From the NCBI GenBank assembly GCA_049116315.1, contig JAGDZD010000004.1, positions 186,001-250,000 of the forward strand: a stretch of DNA of 64,000 nucleotides. The letters run 5' to 3'. The stretch is from Thalassobius sp049116315 (GTDB lineage: Bacteria; Pseudomonadota; Alphaproteobacteria; Rhodobacterales; Rhodobacteraceae). The notes beneath the pieces were generated by a model. That model saw only the letters and a program-made list of their open reading frames with translations. It searched no databases and was not told where the DNA came from. Position 1 is the stretch's first letter; every line of letters starts with the position of its first letter. Below are positions 1-8,502 of this stretch, one piece after another. Position numbers and translations under genes: made by a program.

Positions 1-786
1 ACGAATCGCCGGCATCAAGCGGGCGGCAATGGCGCGACGGTTGTCAGCCGGCAGGCTGCTGTGCACAGCTCCGCCAAAGGCCGGCACCTCTGCGGTTTTG
101 GTTTCAAAGTAGGCGATGGCTTTGTTGATGATCTCAAGCGTCAGCTCATAGCAGGTTTCGGCGTCATCATCCCACGTGAAAAGCCCATGTGATTCTAGCA
201 CCACACCTTTGGCATCTGGGTTTTCCAGACAGAATTTTTCCAACCACAGGCCCAATTCATAGCCAGGCTTTTTCCATGGCAACCAACCGATATCGTCGCC
301 AAAAATCTCTTGGGTCATGGCCTTGCTGTCTTTTGAGGCCGCAATTGCGATGATCGCATCGGGGTGCATGTGGTCGACATGGGCTTTGGGCACATAGGCA
401 TGCAGTGGCGTGTCGATCGAGGCCGCGCGAGGGTTCAGATTAAAGGTGCAATGGGGCAGATAGGCGACCATTTCATCTTCATGCTCTAGGCCGCGATACT
501 TGCCTTTCAGAGCGCGCAGCTTGTCCATGTAGAGTGTTGAAAAGCCGTCCATTTTGATCGATCCGACGTCGCCGCCAGATCCTTTGACCCATAGAACTTC
601 GACCTCTTCACCCGACAAAGGGTCCGCTTGAAACACTTTGGCCGAGGTATTGCCGCCACCATAGTTGGTCACGCGCTTGTCAGAACCAAGCAGGTTTGAG
701 CGATAAAGAAGCTTTTCCGGCTCTGACATCGTGGCGGCCTTGGCACTATCCCATAGGGAATTCAGGCGGTTGGCGTCGGTTGTCAT
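1..786 (-). CDS. rhaD: RhaD, bifunctional rhamnulose-1-phosphate aldolase / SDR (N-terminal part, runs off left edge)
   Basis: Partial gene: 262 codons from an ATG at 786-784 continue past base 1. The visible part is a class II aldolase/adducin fold with the zinc-binding HVDHMHPD motif and an early NYGGGNTS phosphate-binding loop. In RhaD proteins of this type an SDR domain follows the aldolase domain; it would lie outside the window. The enzyme cleaves L-rhamnulose-1-phosphate to dihydroxyacetone phosphate and L-lactaldehyde and then processes the lactaldehyde. A GGAGG-like site (complement of tcctcc, 793-798) precedes the start. It is divergent from rhaR as in Rhizobium leguminosarum, where rhaI follows rhaD; rhaI is not visible here. 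Family assignment is firm; the C-terminal domain is inferred. Confidence 0.93.
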   Translation of the reverse strand, partial: MTTDANRLNSLWDSAKAATMSEPEKLLYRSNLLGSDKRVTNYGGGNTSAKVFQADPLSGEEVEVLWVKGSGGDVGSIKMDGFSTLYMDKLRALKGKYRGLEHEDEMVAYLPHCTFNLNPRAASIDTPLHAYVPKAHVDHMHPDAIIAIAASKDSKAMTQEIFGDDIGWLPWKKPGYELGLWLEKFCLENPDAKGVVLESHGLFTWDDDAETCYELTLEIINKAIAYFETKTAEVPAFGGAVHSSLPADNRRAIAARLMPAIR

Positions 787-974
787 TGTGATCTCCTCCC
801 GATCAGCAGATATTTGTATCAGATTTGGTCATAAGTTGAGCGTGACGCGACAGAATGTCAATCACAAACAATCATAAATGATCAAACGCGATCGAAAAAT
901 GAAGATAAATGACATTTAATGATTGACAATGATCGATTGCTTGCGGCATCGTCAGCGTCAACGGGAGGAAAAAG
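787..974. promoter_or_regulatory. Divergent rhaD-rhaR promoter region with operator-like repeats
   Basis: AT-rich region between two divergent starts. It holds TGTCAATCA (856-864) and its exact reverse complement TGATTGACA (920-928), plus the small palindrome ATCATAAATGAT (871-882) and several more aatgatc/atcat words. This is the layout expected of binding sites for the DeoR-type RhaR. Exact -35/-10 boxes are not assigned. Confidence 0.55.
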
Positions 975-1775
975 ATGCACGAGAAGGAACGCCATAGGGT
1001 CATTTTATCTGCGGTACAGGAACGTCCAGTTGTGACTGTTCTTGAGCTTTGCAGTATGACAGGTGCGTCCGAGGCGACTGTTCGCCGTGATATTTCAGCG
1101 CTTCACGAAGATAAGAAGCTGCGCCGCGTTCGGGGCGGAGCAGAGGCGTTGCACCCCAACCAGTTTCCCAGCCTAGCGGGTCGTCCTTTCGCCGTGAACG
1201 AAACGATCAATAGCAATCAAAAGCAAGCAATCGCCCGAAAAGCGGTTGAGCTTTGCGACGAAGGCGAGCCGATTATCATCAACGGTGGCACCACCACGTT
1301 TCAGATGGTGCACCCTTTGGCGACGCGGCGGTGTCAGGTCTTTACCAATTCGTTCCCAATTGCTGAGCATTTGCTGAAGCATTCCAAGAACACGGTGCTG
1401 ATCTCTGGCGGCGTTATTTACCGCGAACAAAACATCGTTTTGTCACCATTTGATAATGATGTGACCCGCAACTTCTATGCGCGGCGCATGTTCATGGGCG
1501 CGCAGGGTGTTGGCCCCTTGGGGGTCATGGAAGCGGACCCGCTGATCATTCAGGCCGAACAAAAGCTGATCGGTCAGGCTGATGAAGTGGTTCTGCTGGT
1601 GGATTCTGGGAAATTTGATGCGCGGTCCAGCCTGGTGCTGTGTCCGTTGCAAGATATCGATGTGTTGATCACCGACGAGGGGATCAGCGACCGCCATGCC
1701 GCTATGGTTGAGGCGGCGGACATCAAACTGATCGTTGCACCGCTCGGTGCTGCGAAGGAGGACGCGGTTTCGTAA
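975..1775 (+). CDS. rhaR: RhaR, DeoR-family regulator of rhamnose catabolism
   Basis: 266 aa. The N-terminal DeoR winged helix-turn-helix (roughly residues 5-55) includes the typical EATVRRDISAL recognition helix and the RRVRGGA turn after it. A C-terminal sugar-phosphate sensor domain follows, with GGTTTFQM and the late VDSGKF segment. The ATG at 975 is preceded by GGGAGGA (962-968). It is the first gene of the rhaRSTPQUK-type operon and divergent from rhaD, so it probably represses both directions until a rhamnose-derived phosphate binds. The symbol rests on family plus exact synteny with the rhizobial locus; the effector is inferred. Confidence 0.88.
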   Translation: MHEKERHRVILSAVQERPVVTVLELCSMTGASEATVRRDISALHEDKKLRRVRGGAEALHPNQFPSLAGRPFAVNETINSNQKQAIARKAVELCDEGEPIIINGGTTTFQMVHPLATRRCQVFTNSFPIAEHLLKHSKNTVLISGGVIYREQNIVLSPFDNDVTRNFYARRMFMGAQGVGPLGVMEADPLIIQAEQKLIGQADEVVLLVDSGKFDARSSLVLCPLQDIDVLITDEGISDRHAAMVEAADIKLIVAPLGAAKEDAVS

Positions 1776-1830
1776 GACCAGAAATGGAACGGCGGGCCGC
1801 AAATTTTGAGAAACTTTGGGAGGATACTCA

Positions 1831-2820
1831 ATGAAACTTGCAAAACTAATGACCTCGGCAGCGGTTGCTGCTGGATTGTTCGCCGGACCTGCTGCCGCAG
1901 AAGACATGCGCATTGCGCTGGTGGTAAAAGCTTTGGGCATTGGCTTCTTTGAAGCCGCCGCAGAAGGCGCCAACGAAGCTGCCGCTGAATTGGGTGGCGT
2001 AGAGATCATCTACACCGGCCCAACCGACACGACCGCCGAAGGTCAGATCGAAGTGATCAACTCGCTGATCGCGCAAAAAGTGGACGCGATTGCTGTGTCT
2101 GCCAATGACACCGATGCCTTGGTGCCAACTTTGAAAAAAGCCATGCAGCGCGGGATCACCGTTGTTTCTTGGGACTCTGGTGTGGCCGAAGATGGCCGCC
2201 AAGCGCACCTGAACCCATCGTCCAACGCGCTGATCGGCAACATGATCATCAAGCTGGCCGCAGATCACCTGCCTGAGGGTGGCGAAGTTGCGGTTCTTTC
2301 GGCCACCACCACCTCAACCAACCAGAACATCTGGATTGATGAGATGAACAAGGTGATGGGCGACTACAACGGGATCGAAGTTGTTTCGACCGTTTATGGC
2401 GACGATCTGGCGGATAAATCCTATCGTGAGGCCACTGGCCTGATGCAATCGCACCCAGAACTGGACGCCATCATCGCACCAACATCTGTTGGCATCGTTG
2501 CTGCGGCACAAGCTGTGGCTGATGCGGGTAAAATCGGTCAGGTCAACGTGACCGGTCTGGGCTTGCCATCCGAAATGGCCGGCGCCATCGAAAGCGGCGC
2601 ATCCAAATCCTTTGCGATCTGGAACCCAATTGATCTGGGCTACTCTGCCACGATGCTGGCGCATCAACTGGCCACCGAAGCTGCAACTGCGGAACCCGGT
2701 GCGGAAATCGCGATTGGTCGCATGGGCACCATCACCTTGGATGACACCAACGCAGCGGCGATGGCTGATCCGTTTGTCTATGACAGCGGCAACATCGACG
2801 CGTTCAAGGACATCTTCTAA
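1831..2820 (+). CDS. rhaS: RhaS, periplasmic rhamnose-binding protein
   Basis: 329 aa from ATG 1831, chosen over an upstream in-frame start at 1816 because GGGAGGAT (1818-1825) sits just before it and the protein then begins with a clean Sec signal peptide ending at AAAED. The mature part is a periplasmic binding protein of the ribose/rhamnose type (Peripla_BP_4), with segments such as AEGQIEVINSLIAQKVDAIAVS-like sugar-pocket spacing and ISWDSG-like VVSWDSG. It captures rhamnose for the RhaTPQ importer. A strong hairpin follows directly and may raise SBP expression over the downstream membrane genes. Confidence 0.93.
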   Translation: MKLAKLMTSAAVAAGLFAGPAAAEDMRIALVVKALGIGFFEAAAEGANEAAAELGGVEIIYTGPTDTTAEGQIEVINSLIAQKVDAIAVSANDTDALVPTLKKAMQRGITVVSWDSGVAEDGRQAHLNPSSNALIGNMIIKLAADHLPEGGEVAVLSATTTSTNQNIWIDEMNKVMGDYNGIEVVSTVYGDDLADKSYREATGLMQSHPELDAIIAPTSVGIVAAAQAVADAGKIGQVNVTGLGLPSEMAGAIESGASKSFAIWNPIDLGYSATMLAHQLATEAATAEPGAEIAIGRMGTITLDDTNAAAMADPFVYDSGNIDAFKDIF

Positions 2821-2837
2821 GCTCCTCCCAGCCAAGA

Positions 2838-2868
2838 GGGCGGCGTATTCTGTACGCCGCCCATTTTT
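2838..2868 (+). terminator. Intra-operon hairpin/attenuator after rhaS
   Basis: GGGCGGCGTA (2838-2847), loop TTCTG, TACGCCGCCC (2853-2862): a perfect 10-bp stem followed by ATTTTT. It lies between the SBP gene and the ATPase gene, so it is probably a partial terminator or mRNA stabiliser. Confidence 0.8.
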
Positions 2869-2914
2869 CAAAGACTTTTCCGCTGCTTCAGCGGCTTGCG
2901 ATGGGGATGCGCAA

Positions 2915-4459
2915 ATGCAAAATCTCAGACACCATGATCCGCGCGGCGGGCAAAACAGCCCCGTATTGCAGCTGGATGGGATCACCAAGACCTTCCCAGG
3001 TGTAAAAGCGCTGGATGGCGTTCAACTGGATCTCTACCCCGGACAAGTGACCGCTTTGATCGGTGAAAACGGGGCCGGTAAATCCACCGTGGTTAAAACC
3101 CTGACCGGTATTTATCAGCCCGACGGCGGGCGCATTCTGTTGGATGGCACCGCGTTGAATTTCGCCACACCTCAGGATGCCGCAGACGCGGGTGTCACCG
3201 CGATTCACCAAGAAACGGTGTTGTTTGACGAATTAAGCGTCGCAGAGAATATCTTTATCGGCCATGCGCCGCGCGGTCGTTTTGGCCTGATCGATACCAA
3301 AGCCATGTTCGACAAAGCAACGGCCATTCTGGATGGAATTGGCGCCAAGATCGATGCCCACGTAAAGCTTAAGGATTTGGGCATTGCCTCGCGCCATCTG
3401 GTGGCGATTGCACGGGCTTTGTCGGTCGAAGCGCGCGTTGTGATCATGGATGAACCCACCGCAGCGCTAAGTCAGACAGAAATCGAAGAGCTTTATGAGC
3501 TGGTCGACACGCTGAAGGCACAGGGCAAAGCAATCCTGTTCATCTCTCATAAATTTGACGAAATTTTCCGCATTGCGGATCGGTTTACTGTGTTTCGTGA
3601 CGGTCAATTCGTGGGCGCGGGTCTCATGGCCGAGGTCCAGGAACAGGATCTGGTCCAGATGATGGTTGGCCGGTCGGTCGATCAGCTGTTTCCCAAGCGC
3701 GACGCCAAGATCGGCGAGACCGTATTGACGGTTGCTGGATACAGCCATCCCACCGAGTTTGAAGACATCAACTTCACGCTGCGCAAAGGGGAAATCTTAG
3801 GATTCTATGGATTGGTCGGGGCAGGGCGCTCGGAATTCATGCAGTCCCTGATTGGAGTCACCCGTCCCTCAAAAGGGGCTGTGCGCATCGACGATAAGGT
3901 GCGGGTGATCCGGTCGCCGGCGGCGGCGATCGAGGCCGGCATTGTCTATGTGCCCGAAGATCGCGGCAAACAGGGCGCTATCCTGGACCTGCCAATTTTC
4001 CAAAATGTCACGCTGCCATCTTTGAGCAAAACCTCACGCCAAGGCTTTATCAAATTGGCCGAAGAATTTGCGCTGGCGCGCCAATATACCCAACGGCTTG
4101 ATCTGCGGGCGGCCTCTTTGGATACGCATGTGGGGGCTTTGTCTGGTGGGAACCAGCAAAAAGTGGTGATTGCCAAATGGTTGGCCACCAAACCCAAAGT
4201 GATCATTTTGGATGAGCCTACCAAGGGCATCGATATTGGCTCTAAGGCGGCGGTGCATGACTTTATGTCTGAGCTGGCGGGCGAAGGTCTGTCGGTGATC
4301 ATGGTCAGCTCTGAAATTCCCGAAATTCTTGGCATGTCTGACCGTGTCATTGTGATGCGCGAAGGCCGAATGGTGGCCGAGCTTGAAGGCGACGACATGA
4401 CGCCTGAAACCCTCGTGCGCCACGCAGTTGGCATCTCAACCTCGGAGGACGCGGTATGA
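2915..4459 (+). CDS. rhaT: RhaT, rhamnose ABC transporter ATP-binding protein (two ABC domains)
   Basis: 514 aa from ATG 2915. Longer in-frame starts reach back into rhaS and are not credible. Two ABC domains of the sugar type (RbsA/XylG-like): the first has Walker A GENGAGKST and Walker B VVIMDEPTAALS; the second has the degenerate P-loop GLVGAGRSE usual for this family, then LSGGNQQKV and VIILDEPTKGID. It powers rhamnose uptake with RhaP and RhaQ. It is not related to the E. coli proton symporter also called RhaT. Its stop overlaps the rhaP start by 4 nt. Confidence 0.93.
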   Translation: MQNLRHHDPRGGQNSPVLQLDGITKTFPGVKALDGVQLDLYPGQVTALIGENGAGKSTVVKTLTGIYQPDGGRILLDGTALNFATPQDAADAGVTAIHQETVLFDELSVAENIFIGHAPRGRFGLIDTKAMFDKATAILDGIGAKIDAHVKLKDLGIASRHLVAIARALSVEARVVIMDEPTAALSQTEIEELYELVDTLKAQGKAILFISHKFDEIFRIADRFTVFRDGQFVGAGLMAEVQEQDLVQMMVGRSVDQLFPKRDAKIGETVLTVAGYSHPTEFEDINFTLRKGEILGFYGLVGAGRSEFMQSLIGVTRPSKGAVRIDDKVRVIRSPAAAIEAGIVYVPEDRGKQGAILDLPIFQNVTLPSLSKTSRQGFIKLAEEFALARQYTQRLDLRAASLDTHVGALSGGNQQKVVIAKWLATKPKVIILDEPTKGIDIGSKAAVHDFMSELAGEGLSVIMVSSEIPEILGMSDRVIVMREGRMVAELEGDDMTPETLVRHAVGISTSEDAV

Positions 4460-5433
4460 GCGCGCTGAAATCACGTGAGGCCATTTTGCTGGCCGCAATT
4501 GCCGTGTTGGTGGGGCTGATCGCCACGCGGTTTCCCGGTTTTATTGCCCCGCAAAACATCGTCGCGGTGTTTGCGGATACGTCGCCTTTGATGATCTTGG
4601 CCTTGGGGCAGATGGTGGTGATCTTGACCCGCTGTATTGATTTGTCCGTGGCGGCGAATTTGGCGCTGACGGGTATGATCTGTGCGATGATCAACGTCGC
4701 CATGCCGGATCTGCCTGTGGGTGTGATCCTTGTGGTGTCCTTGGTGGTTGGGGCTGCCTTGGGGGCCATCAACGGGATTTTGGTGTGGAAGCTGAGCATT
4801 CCTCCGATTGTTGTGAGCCTTGGCACGATGACCATCTTTCGCGGCGTGATCTTTCTGTTGACCGAAGGCAAATGGATCAACGCCCATGAGATGAGCGCGC
4901 ATTTCACTGGGTTCCCGCGCACCGTCATTTTCGGATTGCCTGTATTGGGCTGGATCTGTGTGCTGGTGGTTGGTGTGATGCTGTTGGTCATGGCGCGCAC
5001 CACCTTGGGGCGCTCGTTCTACGCGGTGGGCGGCAACCCTCATGCGGCGGTCTATACCGGGATCAACGTTGGGCGCACTCAGTTCTACGCTTTTGTCATC
5101 TCTGGCATGTTGGCCGGGTTGACCGGTTATCTGTGGATCGCGCGCTACTCGGTGGCCTATGTGGACATTGCGGGCGGGTTTGAACTGGACGTTGTCGCGG
5201 CCTGTGTCATTGGCGGCGTGTCCATCGCCGGAGGGGCCGGCACTGTGATCGGTACATTGCTGGGGGCTTTGTTCCTTGGCGTGGTGAAAAACGCTCTCCC
5301 TGTGGTCGATATCTCTCCTTTCTGGCAGCTGGCCATTTCCGGCGCTGCGATCATCGTCGCCGTTGCCTTTAACGCGCAATCTGGACGGTCCAAGGGACGT
5401 GTCATTCTAAAATCTGCGGAGCATGCCCAATGA
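4456..5433 (+). CDS. rhaP: RhaP, rhamnose ABC transporter permease
   Basis: 325 aa, very hydrophobic, about 8-10 membrane segments, BPD_transp_2 family (RbsC-like). The family hallmark GGNPHAAVYTGINV in the second half and the late GGVSIAGGAGTVIGTLLGA loop are both present. ATG 4456 overlaps the rhaT stop (ATGA), so translation is likely coupled, and its own stop overlaps rhaQ in the same way. It forms half of the inner-membrane channel. Which of the two permeases is P and which Q is taken from gene order. Confidence 0.9.
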   Translation: MSALKSREAILLAAIAVLVGLIATRFPGFIAPQNIVAVFADTSPLMILALGQMVVILTRCIDLSVAANLALTGMICAMINVAMPDLPVGVILVVSLVVGAALGAINGILVWKLSIPPIVVSLGTMTIFRGVIFLLTEGKWINAHEMSAHFTGFPRTVIFGLPVLGWICVLVVGVMLLVMARTTLGRSFYAVGGNPHAAVYTGINVGRTQFYAFVISGMLAGLTGYLWIARYSVAYVDIAGGFELDVVAACVIGGVSIAGGAGTVIGTLLGALFLGVVKNALPVVDISPFWQLAISGAAIIVAVAFNAQSGRSKGRVILKSAEHAQ

Positions 5434-6446
5434 GCCTGACCGATATGAAACCCTCCGATACGCCTGATATGCAGGGGCGTCAGATCCCTGACCGTTTGCG
5501 GTCGCCGCTTAAGGCCAAAATGGTCAGCTGGGAAACGCTGTTGTTGGCGGTCGCGATTGGCATCTTTGTGTTCAACTCCTTTGCCTCTCCGTATTTCTTG
5601 AACGCTTGGAACCTGTCAGATGCCACGTTCAACTTTACCGAAAAGGCGATGATCGCTTTTGCGATGGCTTTGCTGATCATCGCAGGGGAAATTGACCTGT
5701 CGGTGGCAGCCATCATTGCCTTGGCGTCCACCGCAATGGGGGTCGCGATGGAGATGGGAGCCGGCACGCCGGTTCTGGTTCTGGTTGGTCTGGGCACGGG
5801 GCTGTTGTGTGGTGCGTTCAACGGCGTTTTGGTGACCAAACTGGGGCTGCCATCCATCGTGGTCACAATCGGCACCATGAGCCTGTTTCGCGGCATCAGC
5901 TATATCATCCTTGGGGATGGGGCGTTCCGCGGCTATCCCTCTGACTTTGCGTGGTTCGGGCAGGGCTATGTGTTCTGGGTGATCTCGGTCGAATTTGTGA
6001 TTTTTGTTGTGCTGGCGCTGTTCTTTGGCGTGTTGCTGCACAAGACCAACTTTGGCCGCACGGTTTATGCCATTGGCAACAACCCCACGGGGGCGTTGTT
6101 TTCCGGTATCCGCGTTGATCGTGTTAAAATGATGCTGTTTTTGATGACAGGGTTGATGGCTGGGCTGGCCGCGGTTTGCCTGACCTCACGGCTTGGGTCG
6201 ACCCGCCCGTCAATTGCAACGGGAATGGAGCTGGAAGTGGTGACGATGGTTGTGCTTGGAGGCGTCAATATCCTTGGTGGATCTGGGTCGATCCCCGGTG
6301 TTGTGATCGCGGCCTTTGTGATGGGATTGGTGACCTTTGGACTGGGGCTGTTGAATGTGCCCGGCATTGTGATGTCGATCTTTATCGGCTTGTTGTTGAT
6401 CGGTGTGATCGCCTTGCCCCGTCTTTGGGCCATGTCGCGAGGCTGA
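5430..6446 (+). CDS. rhaQ: RhaQ, rhamnose ABC transporter permease
   Basis: 338 aa, BPD_transp_2 family and a paralogue of the preceding permease. It carries GNNPTGALFSGIRV and GGVNILGGSGSIPGV at positions matching those in RhaP. A hydrophilic N-terminal extension of about 30 residues precedes the first membrane segment. ATG 5430 overlaps the rhaP stop by 4 nt. RhaP and RhaQ together form the heterodimeric rhamnose channel. Confidence 0.9.
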   Translation: MSLTDMKPSDTPDMQGRQIPDRLRSPLKAKMVSWETLLLAVAIGIFVFNSFASPYFLNAWNLSDATFNFTEKAMIAFAMALLIIAGEIDLSVAAIIALASTAMGVAMEMGAGTPVLVLVGLGTGLLCGAFNGVLVTKLGLPSIVVTIGTMSLFRGISYIILGDGAFRGYPSDFAWFGQGYVFWVISVEFVIFVVLALFFGVLLHKTNFGRTVYAIGNNPTGALFSGIRVDRVKMMLFLMTGLMAGLAAVCLTSRLGSTRPSIATGMELEVVTMVVLGGVNILGGSGSIPGVVIAAFVMGLVTFGLGLLNVPGIVMSIFIGLLLIGVIALPRLWAMSRG

Positions 6447-6450
6447 TTTG

Positions 6451-6783
6451 ATGCAAGACACTTCACAGATGGAGAAATACGCCTTTTGCATGCAGCTAAA
6501 CCCAGGCCAAGTGGCAGAATACCAACGACGCCATGATGAGATTTGGCCCGAATTGTCAGAGCTGTTGAAAGAGGCGGGTATCGTTGATTATTCACTGCAT
6601 CTGCACCCTGAGACGTTGCAATTGTTTGGGGTGTTGTGGCGGCGCAAGGACCACGACATGGACCGTTTGCCAGAACATCCAGTGATGCAAAGATGGTGGG
6701 CCTATATGGCGGATCTGATGCAGGTGAACCCTGACAACAGCCCCGTTGTGAAGGACCTTCAACCGATGTTTCATCAGCTATGA
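6451..6783 (+). CDS. rhaU: RhaU (RhaM), L-rhamnose mutarotase
   Basis: 110 aa from ATG 6451; an internal ATG at 6469 would give the usual family length of 104 aa. I chose 6451 because GCGAGG (6438-6443) is well spaced from it and nothing similar precedes 6469. Family motifs: YQRRHDEIWPEL near the N-terminus and RWWAYMADLM followed by NPDNSPV near the end. The enzyme interconverts alpha- and beta-rhamnopyranose so that the correct anomer reaches the next step. Its stop overlaps rhaK by 4 nt. Confidence 0.92.
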   Translation: MQDTSQMEKYAFCMQLNPGQVAEYQRRHDEIWPELSELLKEAGIVDYSLHLHPETLQLFGVLWRRKDHDMDRLPEHPVMQRWWAYMADLMQVNPDNSPVVKDLQPMFHQL

Positions 6784-8156
6784 CCGCCCCATCACGCCTG
6801 CGCCACGTGGCGGTGATTGACGTTGGGAAGACCAATGCCAAATTGGCGTTGGTCAACACCGACACGATGACCGAAGTTGCGGTGATCACCCAACCCAACA
6901 CCGTTCTGCGCGCCCCCCCGTATCCGCATTTTGACCTTGAGCGGCACTGGAGCTTTTTCCTGAACGGGCTGGCAGAGTTTCATGCCACCCATGGGATCGA
7001 TGCCATTTCGGTGACAACCCATGGCGCCGCTGCCGTGTTGCTCGAGGCAGATGGCACTTTGGCAGCCCCCCTGTTGGATTACGAATTTGACGGTCCAGAT
7101 ACGATGGCGGCCACCTATGACGGGCTGCGCCCCAGCTTTGAGGACACCGGATCGCCCCGGTTGGCAGGCGGGTTGAACATTGGCGCACAGCTGCATTGGT
7201 TGTTTGCCACCGATCCAGACCTGCATGCACGCACCGCCCATATCGTGACCTATCCGCAATATTGGGGCTTTCGCCTGACCGGGGCATTGGCCTGTGATGT
7301 GACGTCGCTTGGCTGTCATACCGATCTGTGGACCCCGGCAAGCGGACGCCCGTCGGATCTGGTGCAGCAGCTCGATATTGCTGAAAAACTGGCCCCAGCC
7401 AAACGCCCGTCAGAGGTGTTGGGCACGGTCACAAAAGCCATCGCTGACAAGACCGGTTTGCCGGAAACGACGCCTGTTGCGTGTGGTATCCATGACAGCA
7501 ATGCCTCGCTGGTGCCTTACCTAACAGGGGCGCATGGGCCGCAATCTGTTGTGTCCACAGGCACTTGGGTGATTTGCATGGCGATGAATGCGGTCACACC
7601 CACATTGGATCCAACCAAAGACACGTTGATCAACGTCAATGCCCATGGCCACAGCGTTCCAACCGCGCGCTTTATGGGCGGGCGTGAATATGACCTGTTG
7701 ATGGCGGGGGCAGATGCGCCGGTCACCCAAGACGATCGCGAGGCCGTTTTGACCAAGGGCATCATGGTTTTGCCAGCGATTGCGCCAGAAAGCGGCCCCT
7801 TTGCTGGCCGCATCGGAGGCTGGACTGTCGCGCCGGACACGCCGGGTCAACGGGCCTATGCGGTGGCGCTTTATCTGGCACTGATGACCGAGCACTGCCT
7901 GTCGTTGATAAACGCTGCAAATCCGGTGGTGGTCGAAGGGCCCTTTGCAAAGAACCACGATGTGCTGCGCAGCTTGGCCACATTGCGCAAGGCGCCCGTT
8001 CTGGTGTCGGCTGCGGCAACGGGCACGGCAATTGGTGCGGCGATGCTGTTGGCAGGCGCGCGCCAACCTCAGGTGAACACCGTCAGACCGACGGAGCAGG
8101 GCGCGGCGCTTGATCGCTACCAAGCTCAGTGGTTGAGCGCGATCAACTCTCTCTAA
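6780..8156 (+). CDS. rhaK: RhaK, sugar kinase (FGGY family, rhamnulokinase role)
   Basis: 458 aa, FGGY carbohydrate kinase. The N-terminal actin-like domain begins with VAVIDVGKTNAKLAL (phosphate-1 motif); a CGIHDSNASL segment and the STGTWVI phosphate-2-like motif mark the second domain. It phosphorylates the ketose (L-rhamnulose). In R. leguminosarum the RhaK homologue is also required for activity of the RhaSTPQ transporter, which the co-operonic position fits. The start overlaps rhaU (ATGA). It is the last gene of the operon and a strong hairpin follows. Confidence 0.9.
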   Translation: MTAPSRLRHVAVIDVGKTNAKLALVNTDTMTEVAVITQPNTVLRAPPYPHFDLERHWSFFLNGLAEFHATHGIDAISVTTHGAAAVLLEADGTLAAPLLDYEFDGPDTMAATYDGLRPSFEDTGSPRLAGGLNIGAQLHWLFATDPDLHARTAHIVTYPQYWGFRLTGALACDVTSLGCHTDLWTPASGRPSDLVQQLDIAEKLAPAKRPSEVLGTVTKAIADKTGLPETTPVACGIHDSNASLVPYLTGAHGPQSVVSTGTWVICMAMNAVTPTLDPTKDTLINVNAHGHSVPTARFMGGREYDLLMAGADAPVTQDDREAVLTKGIMVLPAIAPESGPFAGRIGGWTVAPDTPGQRAYAVALYLALMTEHCLSLINAANPVVVEGPFAKNHDVLRSLATLRKAPVLVSAAATGTAIGAAMLLAGARQPQVNTVRPTEQGAALDRYQAQWLSAINSL

Positions 8157-8174
8157 CCCTCTGGGGAATAGCAA

Positions 8175-8207
8175 AAACGGGGGGCAGGCCGTGCCGTCCC
8201 CCCGTTT
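8175..8207. terminator. Bidirectional terminator between rhaK and the MoaD-like gene
   Basis: AAACGGGGGG (8175-8184) pairs with CCCCCCGTTT (8198-8207), a 10-bp stem with a 13-nt loop. It lies between convergent genes, with A/T runs on both flanks. Confidence 0.8.
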
Positions 8208-8256
8208 CAACACGGCTCACACCCCCTGGGGTATGCCGCCCTTTGGGCGATTGGGC

Positions 8257-8502
8257 TTAACCGCCGCGAATGCGCTGAAGCAACACAACTTCAGCCCCTT
8301 CGGGGATGAGTTCGACCACGCTTTCGGCATAGATCTCGCCATTGATGGCGACCGAAACACCTTCATCAATGATGGGTTCCAGACCGGGATATTGTTGCGT
8401 CAAAGCCACCAGCATTTCGCGGATGTTGCGGGCCTCAACGCGCACGGTGCTTTCGCCATCCGTGAAGCGTCGAAGACCCGCCCAAAGTTGAACCTCAACC
8501 AT
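8257..8502 (-). CDS. MoaD/ThiS-like ubiquitin-fold small protein
   Basis: 81 aa, beta-grasp MoaD family. It has the conserved pair of strands around VRVEARNIREML and ends in the exposed di-glycine tail RIRGG, the site where MoaD/ThiS proteins are adenylated and thiocarboxylated. It overlaps the end of the Mo hydroxylase large subunit by 8 nt, so the two are co-translated. It could be an additional MoaD for molybdopterin synthesis, or a dedicated sulfur carrier for cofactor sulfuration of this enzyme. Known: di-Gly tail chemistry. Inferred: the link to this particular complex. Confidence 0.82.
   Translation of the reverse strand: MVEVQLWAGLRRFTDGESTVRVEARNIREMLVALTQQYPGLEPIIDEGVSVAINGEIYAESVVELIPEGAEVVLLQRIRGG

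Noticed and set aside
2612..2914. N-terminal extension of the rhamnose ABC ATPase back into rhaS
   Set aside because: It overlaps a conserved SBP gene in another frame, lacks ABC homology and crosses the terminator hairpin.
4471..5379. Long open frames antisense to permease genes
   Set aside because: Their composition is His/Gln/Asp-rich noise mirrored from GC-rich coding sequence, with no domain or binding site.
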